Shown one piece after another: positions 60,201 to 64,000 of a stretch of DNA of 64,000 bases (position 1 is its first letter; each line of letters opens with the position of its first letter). The notes under the pieces were generated by a model that did not search any database, was not told the origin of the DNA, and worked only from the letters and a program-made list of their open reading frames with translations. The stretch covers positions 112,007,489 to 112,071,488 of the forward strand of contig JAKSZU010000004.1 in NCBI GenBank assembly GCA_026018925.1, written 5' to 3'. The position numbers and the translations under genes are program-made. The DNA is from Tupaia tana. Lineage: Eukaryota > Chordata > Mammalia > Scandentia > Tupaiidae.

Positions 60201-62686
60201 TGCTCCTGCCCCTCCCCATCTGAGAACCCCATGCCGAGTTTCTGGAGGGAGCTGCTGCCCCTCCCTGCTACTGCTGGGCACCAGTGCTGGGTGTCTGAGC
60301 AGCGCCAGGGCGCAGGGTGTGTCCTGCCGCTCGTGGGTGAGGAGGGGACTCCGGGTGGGCCTGGTGACTCCTCGGGAGGCAGCAGTGAGTGACTGGATGT
60401 AAGAAGGCTGTGGCCATGGCTGGGCACACATGGTCCCCTGTGACCATGAGGTTGTTCCTGCTCGGCTGAGGGCTCTCCAGCTCTCGCTCAGGGCTGGGCA
60501 CCAAGCTGGCCAGGGCCGCCCCTCACCCATCCCCCTCTGCAGGGTCCCATCTTGTGGGATCATGGGAGTCCACCACCTGTAATCCCTGGGCCAGCTCCTT
60601 CTGTGGGAATGGAGCCTTGATCAGCCTTCTCTGGCCAAGACCCTCTGTGACCGCGGTTCCACCTTTCCGATGGGATGGTGACGATTGGGGGCCCAGTCAT
60701 GCAGAGAATTCAGGTCCCTCTCCGGCCCCATCTTGGTCTCTGGCTCCTTCCTGGGTGCCCCATGGCTGTGCCTGCTGCACCCCCTGCGGGCACTTCCCTT
60801 CCCGTCACAGGCAGCCCCCTCCCCAGAGAGCTCCCGCTGTCCGCCCTCCCAGATCCAGCTTCCCGGGCTCTGTCTGGACGATGACCCGTTCCCCAACTGG
60901 AGGCACCTTTGAAGACACTTCTGAGGCCCCCGCGTCGTGGCCCCTGCGGCCCAGGCTGTCTGAGTGTCCTGCCGTTTGGCCCCGTGGCCACCCCCGCCTT
61001 TCTCAGCCCCGTGCACTGGCTCTTCCTTTTGCGCGCTTGGCGGCCCTCCCACCCCTGTGCTTTCCGGGTTGCTCTGGCCCACCTCAGGACCTCCCTCTGC
61101 ACCGCATAGTCCAGGCCCTCTGGACCTGCCGACCCCGGGGCCTCTGCAGAGCTGTCACTCCAAGAGCTTCTGCTAAAGTGATGGACAGAAGCCTCGACCC
61201 CGTGCCTCATGGTGCAAGATCTGGCAGCTCCCTTGACCCTGAGCCTTGAGATGTGGCCTGTCCACACCTCCCGCTCCTGGTTCTGGGTTTGTCACCACAG
61301 GGGCCCAGGATTGGCTCTGCTGCTGGGCCAGCTCCAACCCTTCCTGCCACCTGTCCCTCAGCCCTTATGTGAGGGGTGCAGCCAGAGGAGGGGCTGGGCA
61401 GGGTCCCAGTGACAGATCAGAAGGCAGCCCTGGGTGGGGCTCAGATCTGCCCCCGAGGGAAAGGCAGTGCCTGTGGGTGGGGGTGGGGTGGGCTCAGCGG
61501 GCAGCAGCCGGCCTGAGGGATGCACTGCGCCCGGGTCTGAGGCCCACACAGCGCTGCAGCCCCCAGGCTGGGCTCCCAGGGCTGTGCTCTACTTAGCCAT
61601 TGTCGGCCCAGGAGGCCTCCCGGATTGCTGAGGAGGGGTGGCAGGTCAAGGACCGAGGACGAAGCAGCTGGCCCCTGGGAGCGCAGAGCCTGGCCTCTGG
61701 GCAGGCATTGCCCCTGTAGGGTAGACAGGGAGGGGAGGGCCTGGTGCCCACAGCCAGAAGAATGGGCTTCCCCTGTGGCTGTAGCGGGCAGGGGGGGCAG
61801 GACGGCAGGCTGCCTTCAGCTGGCCCCTGGAGGGCATTTGGCAGAAGGCCCTGGGCATCCATCCTGGGGGGCTCTGGGACGGCAGCGGGAGGGCTGCGCC
61901 GAGCCGCGAGGCAGGCCTGAGCCTGCGTACACCCCACGCAGTCCCCTCCTCCAGCCCTGCAGCAGCTGCGTCCTCTGCGCTGATGGGCACTCTGAGGCCC
62001 AGAGCCCACTGCGGTGCCTGCTCTGTCCACGGACTCTGGACCTGGTAGAGCTGTTCTCCTGGGGTTTGGCTCCAATGCCCACAAGCCTCTGCGGGTTGCT
62101 CCCAGGGCTTGTCCTCTGCTCCCTACACCCCTTCTGGCTATCTTAGGGCCCAGGACCAAGTGGAGAGGGGTGATCACCAGGCCTGGGTGCCCCACACACC
62201 CGCGTCGGGCTGTCCTTGCTGTTGATGGACGTGCTGGGCTGTACTTGGCTGCTGCTCCAGACCACGCTCCTTCCTCTCTGGCCACTATGCTCAGCTCACA
62301 GGAAGGTGAACAGGGTGGAACGGGAGCATCACTGTCCCTGGGCCCCAAGGGGTGAAGGGCAGCAAGCCCCTCCCAGCCCCTGGTCCTGATGCCCTGAGGC
62401 TGCTGGAGACTTGGGCTCTGCAGACTGGGCTGTTCACGGGAACTGAGGAGGGGCCTCGGGGCCTGGCCTACACCTCAGCCTCCCATTCATCAATGTCTGT
62501 GTGGCCGGCCTGCCTCTCATCCAGTCGGCGAGGCGAGAAGGCCCAGAGACTTTCCCACGCACAGTCGCCCTCTGAGGGTGCGGGAGTCCTGGCTCCCCTG
62601 GGGCGTGGCCTGGCAGGCCCCCACTCACCAGCGCCCAGCAGGGCTCCCCCGTGGCATAGGAGCAGGAGCAGCCGAGGCCCGAGCAT
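27071..62686 (-). CDS. MUC6: Mucin-6, gel-forming secreted mucin (35 coding exons; one-base frame break in the PTS exon)
   Basis: Oligomeric secreted mucin of gastric glands, duodenal Brunner's glands and related epithelia; it protects mucosa and binds trefoil factor 2 (family knowledge). Thirty-five exons chain in phase from ATG 62684-62686 to TGA 27071-27073, 18,559 nt in all, divisible by 3 only after discounting one extra base at 30214-30219. The implied protein is about 6,185 residues: signal peptide 1-20; D1 about 62-380; D2 about 385-750; D' about 767-860; D3 about 870-1150; a Cys-rich exon pair to about 1220; PTS 1220-6092; cystine knot 6093-6185 with 11 cysteines. The absence of D4, C and CysD modules is typical of MUC6 and excludes MUC2, MUC5AC and MUC5B. 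The human reference is about 2,440 residues, so the PTS here is greatly expanded. Minus orientation next to AP2A2 fits the known locus. Confidence 0.96.
27522..27624 (-). CDS. MUC6: MUC6 exon 34, start of cystine knot
   Basis: 103 nt, phase 1 to 2. It encodes VCSVQEQEEEITYRGC then TANVTMTRCEGTC, the first half of the CK domain with an N-glycosylation sequon NVT. Confidence 0.94.
27906..27944 (-). CDS. MUC6: MUC6 exon 33, small PTS linker
   Basis: 39 nt, phase 1 to 1, encoding PTSSRPETPMPV. The donor is the 'gtcagt' after GTAG: using the earlier 'gtaggt' would throw the CK domain out of frame. Confidence 0.8.
   Translation of the reverse strand, partial: VRHPAGQRHLCP
27945..29264 (-). other. 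MUC6: MUC6 intron 32
   Basis: 1.3-kb GT-AG intron of unique sequence. No additional exon is needed to keep phase, and no repeat of the local SINE family is seen. Confidence 0.75.
29265..43422 (-). CDS. MUC6: MUC6 exon 32, giant PTS (mucin tandem-repeat) exon
   Basis: A 14,158-nt exon, acceptor 'ccttcccaacag' and donor 'gtaagt'. Composition is overwhelmingly Thr, Ser and Pro with essentially no Cys, a platform for O-glycans. It contains about 27 monomers marked by RVITPTHQQ-like and TSVQGTGPTHSVPP-like motifs, each about 163 residues, comparable to the 169-residue human MUC6 repeat. The last roughly 300 residues (29265-30150) are non-repetitive Ser/Thr sequence ending SPLSSPG. The frame from the acceptor runs to 30219; from there to the donor the matching mucin frame is one base over, because of a C6 run where other monomers have five. 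Confidence 0.93.
35091..37052 (-). repeat. MUC6: Higher-order repeat copy 1 (1,962 bp)
   Basis: Four-monomer block (order on the coding strand: TLTQEH, PTNQQ, HWAITPT, PTHQQ types). The anchor 'gtgctaatga' at 35091 recurs at 38523 and 40485. 1,962 is divisible by 3 (654 residues). Confidence 0.9.
38523..40484 (-). repeat. MUC6: Higher-order repeat copy 2 (1,962 bp)
   Basis: Nearly identical to copy 1, offset 3,432 bp, with only scattered single-base differences by eye (for example ttttgg to tttcgg near 39825). Confidence 0.9.
40485..42434 (-). repeat. MUC6: Higher-order repeat copy 3 (1,950 bp)
   Basis: Directly abuts copy 2. It carries a 12-bp in-frame deletion near 42265 that removes four residues (NSPH). 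The 430 bp that follow (42435-42864) match the 430 bp that follow copy 1 (37053-37482). Confidence 0.9.
43712..43933 (-). CDS. MUC6: MUC6 exon 31, PTS
   Basis: 222 nt, phase 1 to 1. Thr/Ser/Ala-rich: SPRTTAAITPWATSALAP through ETAPSS. Similar to the short PTS exons just before the tandem-repeat exon in human MUC6. Confidence 0.9.
43934..44508 (-). other. MUC6: MUC6 intron 30
   Basis: 0.58-kb GT-AG intron; no other feature seen. Confidence 0.8.
44509..44676 (-). CDS. MUC6: MUC6 exon 30, PTS
   Basis: 168 nt, phase 1 to 1. It encodes SPPTSAQSTTVTLNTTGL, then LLSSPHTPVGSTGTP and STTQAEPTVSG. Confidence 0.9.
44677..45057 (-). other. MUC6: MUC6 intron 29
   Basis: 381-bp GT-AG intron; nothing else recognised. 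A GTGAGT follows 44823 on the minus strand, but no exon with matching phase could be defined. Confidence 0.7.
45058..45090 (-). CDS. MUC6: MUC6 exon 29, micro-exon of PTS
   Basis: 33 nt, phase 1 to 1, encoding PPTTPPPPTT. The acceptor 'ttcctcttgcag' and donor 'gtgatt' are good, and human MUC6 has a similar PPTTP run after VCVPC. Confidence 0.85.
45091..45575 (-). other. MUC6: MUC6 intron 28
   Basis: 485-bp GT-AG intron of GC-rich unique sequence; nothing else seen. Confidence 0.75.
45576..45638 (-). CDS. MUC6: MUC6 exon 28, Cys-rich
   Basis: 63 nt, phase 1 to 1. It encodes CYNCSQDEYFDHDKGTCVPC, a very conserved signature at the end of the MUC6 D3 region. Confidence 0.95.
45639..47906 (-). 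other. MUC6: MUC6 intron 27 with 48-bp minisatellite
   Basis: 2.3-kb GT-AG intron. Half of it is the 48-bp minisatellite at 46700-47838; the rest is C/T-rich unique sequence. Confidence 0.85.
46700..47838. repeat. 48-bp minisatellite, about 24 copies
   Basis: The unit contains 'cgtacacaggtgagtgag' and 'cgggtggacgagcgggtgga'. Anchors at 46735 and 46783 are 48 apart. Copies differ at a few sites (tgagtgaatg or cgagcgaatg). Since 48 is a multiple of 3 and the unit lacks minus-strand stops, long frames stay open on that strand, each coding a 16-residue repeat; these are not independent genes. Confidence 0.97.
47907..48050 (-). CDS. MUC6: MUC6 exon 27
   Basis: 144 nt, phase 1 to 1. It encodes IYCDFYNTHARLGSGDYQY, then EANCTWHYQPCLCPGRQQ and VNIE, conserved in human MUC6 after D3. 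Confidence 0.95.
48313..48469 (-). CDS. MUC6: MUC6 exon 26, D3 C8 domain
   Basis: 157 nt, phase 0 to 1. It encodes VYHLPYYEACVRDTCGCDSG, DCECLCDAVAAYAKAC and VDWRAPDFC, the second half of the D3 C8 module. Confidence 0.95.
48470..49238 (-). other. MUC6: MUC6 intron 25
   Basis: 0.77-kb GT-AG intron; no repeats or exons recognised. Confidence 0.75.
49239..49478 (-). CDS. MUC6: MUC6 exon 25, D3 with CGLCG motif
   Basis: 240 nt, phase 0 to 0. It encodes DALCGLCGNYNGNMKDDF, then KESPLCGDVSFVVDPCS and FAACHSK. The CGLCG motif marks VWD modules that pair cysteines during multimer assembly. Confidence 0.96.
49552..49737 (-). CDS. MUC6: MUC6 exon 24, D3 VWD
   Basis: 186 nt, phase 0 to 0. It encodes ALSIELADRNCTVSGED through RYNLTLIWNKHMTVFIKI, VWD beta-sheet region with an NLT sequon. 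Confidence 0.95.
49738..50058 (-). other. MUC6: MUC6 intron 23
   Basis: 321-bp GT-AG intron; nothing else seen. Confidence 0.75.
50059..50169 (-). CDS. MUC6: MUC6 exon 23, D3 VWD
   Basis: 111 nt, phase 0 to 0. It encodes DGCSANDSQSTFKILTENV and CGKSGVTCSRAIRISLG. Confidence 0.95.
50250..50391 (-). CDS. MUC6: MUC6 exon 22, start of D3 VWD
   Basis: 142 nt, phase 2 to 0. It encodes TCSRGKWTCQQSASCPSTC, then YGEGHMITFDGQRFVFDG and CEYILAT, the classic VWD opening with an Asp-rich calcium-site region. Confidence 0.95.
50392..50784 (-). other. MUC6: MUC6 intron 21
   Basis: 393-bp GT-AG intron with short degenerate repeats of the type 'cacctctgggagcaccc'; no gene. Confidence 0.7.
50785..50936 (-). 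CDS. MUC6: MUC6 exon 21, D' TIL/E region
   Basis: 152 nt, phase 0 to 2. It encodes VPTKCESGCVCADGLYENA, PPEECPCEFAGVSY and ELHTDCST. Confidence 0.95.
50937..51286 (-). other. MUC6: MUC6 intron 20
   Basis: 350-bp GT-AG intron; nothing else seen. Confidence 0.75.
51287..51396 (-). CDS. MUC6: MUC6 exon 20, D' TIL
   Basis: 110 nt, phase 1 to 0. It encodes SCPAPKTFQSCSQSSENK then CAPTCQMLATGIAC. Confidence 0.95.
51473..51525 (-). CDS. MUC6: MUC6 exon 19, VWC-like link
   Basis: 53 nt, phase 2 to 1, encoding YCTNGRLSCPGQQQRLL. Confidence 0.93.
51609..51858 (-). CDS. MUC6: MUC6 exon 18, D2 TIL domain
   Basis: 250 nt, phase 1 to 2. It encodes IPCTGNRTFSDDSQACDRTC, DGCNCPEGTYLNHKAECV and QCPCLLEGHKPI, a Cys-rich trypsin-inhibitor-like module. 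Confidence 0.95.
51998..52130 (-). CDS. MUC6: MUC6 exon 17, D2 C8
   Basis: 133 nt, phase 0 to 1. It encodes RCVYEACNYEETFPHICAAL through WRSSVDNC. The AG before AGGTGCG was chosen because it supplies the conserved Arg. Confidence 0.94.
52243..52337 (-). CDS. MUC6: MUC6 exon 16, D2 C8
   Basis: 95 nt, phase 1 to 0. It encodes VCAETHCSVLLKEGTVFET through VVNPKPFYK. Confidence 0.95.
52457..52618 (-). CDS. MUC6: MUC6 exon 15, end of D2 VWD
   Basis: 162 nt, phase 1 to 1. It encodes GLCGNFNGDTTDDFTTSAG then SLFVDSWRAGNCPAAL. The residue before GLCG is Arg from exon 14, so the CGLCG motif is RGLCG here. Confidence 0.95.
52862..52999 (-). CDS. MUC6: MUC6 exon 14, D2 VWD
   Basis: 138 nt, phase 1 to 1. 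It encodes NITVFRQTSTHLQMATSFG through VYITVGPQFRGQTR. Confidence 0.95.
53109..53181 (-). CDS. MUC6: MUC6 exon 13, D2 VWD
   Basis: 73 nt, phase 0 to 1, encoding DKLVISQDEIITNNGDAK then QLPYQT. Confidence 0.94.
53271..53375 (-). CDS. MUC6: MUC6 exon 12, D2 VWD
   Basis: 105 nt, phase 0 to 0, encoding SSQLPNEGTLMAVYDKSG through VSVIYLSKQ. Confidence 0.94.
53449..53587 (-). CDS. MUC6: MUC6 exon 11, start of D2 VWD
   Basis: 139 nt, phase 2 to 0, encoding QCVMGRWTCTELPCPGHC then FVTTFDSRPYRFHGTCSYI. Confidence 0.95.
53718..53838 (-). CDS. MUC6: MUC6 exon 10, D1 TIL/E
   Basis: 121 nt, phase 1 to 2, encoding MVLNDLSRNQSCVPVTQC then PCMLNGAVYAPGEVTT. Confidence 0.94.
53839..54569 (-). other. MUC6: MUC6 intron 9 with SINE
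   Basis: 0.73-kb GT-AG intron containing one plus-oriented SINE at 54266-54518. Confidence 0.85.
54266..54518 (+). mobile_element. tRNA-derived SINE in MUC6 intron 9
   Basis: Plus-oriented, hence antisense to MUC6. Box B-like 'gttcgaatcc' and a core 'ggaggagaagggattgcag' are present. Similar flanks AAA-GTACCCTTGTC and AAACTGTCCTTGTC suggest a decayed target-site duplication. Confidence 0.82.
54570..54692 (-). CDS. MUC6: MUC6 exon 9, D1 TIL
   Basis: 123 nt, phase 1 to 1, encoding LDACPANQVYQECGAPC then CSGFCTFGCFCPE. Confidence 0.95.
54893..55100 (-). CDS. MUC6: MUC6 exon 8, D1 C8
   Basis: 208 nt, phase 0 to 1, encoding ARICTHLLALVSSECTVPKE, CSCATLSEYSRQCSMAG and RWRGPGLC. Confidence 0.95.
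55238..55347 (-). CDS. MUC6: MUC6 exon 7, D1
   Basis: 110 nt, phase 1 to 0, encoding KLLEPHKYAALQKLDDPN through LILQVQH. Confidence 0.94.
55425..55515 (-). CDS. MUC6: MUC6 exon 6, D1 VWD with CGLCG
   Basis: 91 nt, phase 0 to 1, encoding VLVERKYMGQMCGLCGNFDG and TTNEFLSED. Confidence 0.95.
55516..55839 (-). other. MUC6: MUC6 intron 5
   Basis: 324-bp GT-AG intron; nothing else seen. Confidence 0.75.
55840..55966 (-). CDS. MUC6: MUC6 exon 5, D1 VWD
   Basis: 127 nt, phase 2 to 0, encoding VVHLPYTSNGLQITPFGQ through VIWGPDAHLM. Confidence 0.95.
56034..56274 (-). CDS. MUC6: MUC6 exon 4, start of D1 VWD
   Basis: 241 nt, phase 1 to 2, encoding PDKGWCATWGAGHFSTFDQ, YDFSGTCNYVFAAACKD and VIVELGASVVTVNEA. 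Confidence 0.95.
56431..56493 (-). CDS. MUC6: MUC6 exon 3, candidate additional N-terminal exon
   Basis: 63 nt, phase 1 to 1, after 'gcgtcttacag' and before 'gtaagg'. It encodes SEDEADGARDPTDDRGGLHS, acidic and polar. Human MUC6 as I recall it goes directly from SPQT to APDKG, so this exon may be absent or skipped there; leaving it out also preserves the frame here. Confidence 0.65.
56494..56817 (-). other. MUC6: MUC6 intron 2
   Basis: 324 bp; nothing else seen. Confidence 0.7.
56818..56880 (-). CDS. MUC6: MUC6 exon 2, mature N-terminus
   Basis: 63 nt, phase 1 to 1, encoding LDDTPFANPGLQRPKDSPQ plus Thr. The PGLQR-KDSPQT segment matches human MUC6 just after the signal peptide. Confidence 0.92.
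57041..58600 (+). mobile_element. SINE split by an LTR insertion
   Basis: The SINE head and middle are at 57041-57211 and its 3' part at 58500-58600. Removing 57212-58499 and one CCTGGG restores the family's 'cctggggggtgatttctcgc' core exactly. Confidence 0.9.
57212..58499 (+). mobile_element. Probable solo LTR of an endogenous retrovirus (1,288 bp)
   Basis: Begins TGACGGGG and ends CCCCGGCA (TG...CA termini), flanked by a 6-bp direct repeat CCTGGG at 57206-57211 and 58500-58505. It contains AATAAA at about 58324 roughly 175 bp before its end, as in an R-U5 region, and no coding capacity. Family and class are not determined; a 6-bp duplication is compatible with ERV-K-like elements. Confidence 0.75.
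58619..58920 (+). mobile_element. tRNA-derived SINE with perfect target duplication
   Basis: Plus-oriented copy inserted in the A-rich tail of the preceding SINE. AGTGGGAGGTC occurs at 58608-58618 and 58921-58931. The tail includes (AAACC)-type repeats. Confidence 0.9.
62629..62686 (-). CDS. MUC6: MUC6 exon 1, signal peptide
   Basis: 58 coding nt, phase 0 to 1. The ATG lies in a favourable context (ACCATGC) and encodes MLGPRLLLLLCHGGALLGA, a typical signal peptide. The donor GTGAGT follows. Confidence 0.93.
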
Positions 62687-62750
62687 GGTGCTGCCTGCGT
62701 GGAGAGGAGAGGCCGCCGCTGGACCTGCCCTGCTGCCGCGGGCACCTTTG
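62687..62750 (-). other. MUC6: MUC6 5' untranslated region (inferred)
   Basis: The stretch between the ATG and a start site expected about 25-30 nt downstream of the TATA box. No transcript evidence is available here. Confidence 0.5.
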
Positions 62751-62773
62751 CAGCGTGGTGGCAGTCCTGGTGC

Positions 62774-62781
62774 CTTATATA
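62774..62781 (-). promoter_or_regulatory. MUC6: MUC6 TATA box
   Basis: Minus-strand TATATAAG (plus CTTATATA), about 90 nt upstream of the ATG, in the right orientation. Confidence 0.8.
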
Positions 62782-64000
62782 GGGGTGGCGGGCCCTGCCC
62801 TGGCCGCGCCTCCTGTGCCCCACGCTCCAGCCCCGTAATCACTACCACCTGCCAGGCCGGCGCTGGCCAAACAGGATCTTGAGCCCTGCTTTATCAGGAT
62901 TTGGCCTTCTTTAGAAAATTCTGTGGTGGCTGTGGCCCCGTTATCACCCTCTCTGGGTTGGGGGGTGGCACACACCCTCCAGGAACCCCCAAATCCCTCA
63001 TGTGTCTGGGATGCACTGGAACCTGCCCAGAGCTTACGTCACTACCGGGTCAGTGGGAGCATAACCAGTCATACACCAGGGCAGCTGGGATGGGGCTCGT
63101 GCAGGGAGAGTGGGGAGCCCAGGGCAATCCCTCTCCCCCTGTAGGGACTCCGAAGGACCAGAACAGCTTTCAGGATGAGCGCCTTCTCTCCCGGATCCCA
63201 AGACCCCCAGACACCAGCATGCTGGACGCCACCATCTCACCCTGGGCTTCTGCCTGGGAGGAAAGGCTGCCCTGGCGTGGGGGGGCTGCTGGAAGGGTGA
63301 CGGGGGCCCAGGTGTGGGGGGGCCCAGAGGTAAAGGCCCATTGCTGACTGGCCACAGTCTCAGGGCTGAGGGGCCACTTCTCTGGAGGCCTAAGGAGGTC
63401 TCCAGGGATGTCCTTATGTCCGTGTGGCCCCTGAGCCCTGGGCTGGCCAGGCTGCTCCTGGACACCCCTCAGCCTGGCCTCTGGGGAGGGTTCACGCTGC
63501 AGCCCCCACAGTTACCGTCGTCTGTCCCCCACAGGTCCGAGGGGCTCTGTCGCTGCTGGCCTTAGGCACAGGTGCGGGCTGGGGCGCCCCTGGGGAGTGT
63601 CTTCATGGGGGTCATGTGGGAGACACTTAGGCAGAGAAGCAGGGCGGCTGCCACAGCTGGCTGAGAGGCGAGGGCCCCTGCGGGGGCGCAGGCAGGCCTC
63701 GTCCCTGGGTTGGGGGTACAGGGCAGCATCTTGAGGGGTCAGAGCCAGGGTCAGAGCGAGGGTGAGGTCTGGAAGGTCAGGGCGATGGGCAGCTCTTGCC
63801 CTTCTGGGCAGGCTCCTTGTGGCGTGGAGGCCATGGGGGCCCCAGTGGTGGCAGGCCTCCCTCGGAGGGACCCTCTCATAGCGGGGTAGGAGAAGGGGGT
63901 CTGGCTGGTCACCAGGCTTGGCTCAGCCCTGTCTAGAGGCTCAAGAGCCTGGGCACAGGACTTCCCTCTCTCGAAGAGGATTCTGGGACACCCCTGGAGA
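62782..64000. other. Region upstream of MUC6, no gene seen
   Basis: GC-rich unique sequence. In other mammals a long gap separates MUC6 from the divergently transcribed MUC2, so absence of an exon here is expected. Open frames in it have no recognisable product. Confidence 0.7.

Larger units (their letters stand above)
56881..62628 (-). other. MUC6: MUC6 intron 1, 5.7 kb
   Basis: Large first GT-AG intron. It holds a SINE split by a probable solo LTR (57041-58600) and another SINE (58619-58920). From 59000 to 62628 it is GC-rich unique sequence with no gene I can support. Confidence 0.85.

Noticed and set aside
62782-64000. First exon of MUC2 or another mucin
   Set aside because: No signal-peptide or VWD-like exon is recognisable on either strand; the distance to MUC2 is expected to exceed this interval.

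Overview
The window is nuclear DNA from a placental mammal. It shows classic GT-AG intron/exon structure, many tRNA-derived SINEs of one family, and two genes orthologous to a conserved mammalian pair (human 11p15.5): AP2A2 on the plus strand, then MUC6 on the minus strand, tail to tail. I do not recognise the SINE family well enough to name the species.

Layout: 1-24179 holds the last twelve coding exons of AP2A2 (AP-2 clathrin adaptor alpha-2; about residue 425 to the C-terminus), followed by a 3'UTR and an AATAAA at 25927. About 570 bases separate this from the MUC6 polyadenylation signal (complement of 26519-26524). MUC6 (gel-forming gastric mucin) then runs on the minus strand from the stop at 27071 back to the ATG at 62686, with a TATA box at 62774-62781. 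I could chain 35 coding exons in phase: signal peptide, D1-D2-D'-D3 von Willebrand assemblies, small Pro/Thr/Ser exons, one 14,158-nt PTS exon, and a C-terminal cystine knot. From 62782 to 64000 I see no gene.

The genes are functionally unrelated neighbours. AP2A2 is a housekeeping endocytic adaptor subunit; MUC6 is a secreted mucin. The unusual content is structural: (1) an AT-AC U12-type intron in AP2A2 with a SINE inserted 14 nt past its 5' splice site; (2) a MUC6 PTS exon of about 27 monomers of about 163 residues, including a 1,962-bp four-monomer higher-order repeat present three times almost unchanged, giving a mucin near 6,185 residues; (3) one extra base in a C6 run (30214-30219) that breaks this exon's frame, an assembly error or a real truncating allele; (4) two intronic minisatellites (47 bp and 48 bp) that create long spurious ORFs; (5) nested SINEs and a probable solo LTR splitting one SINE with a 6-bp target duplication. 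I found no previously undescribed multi-gene system.
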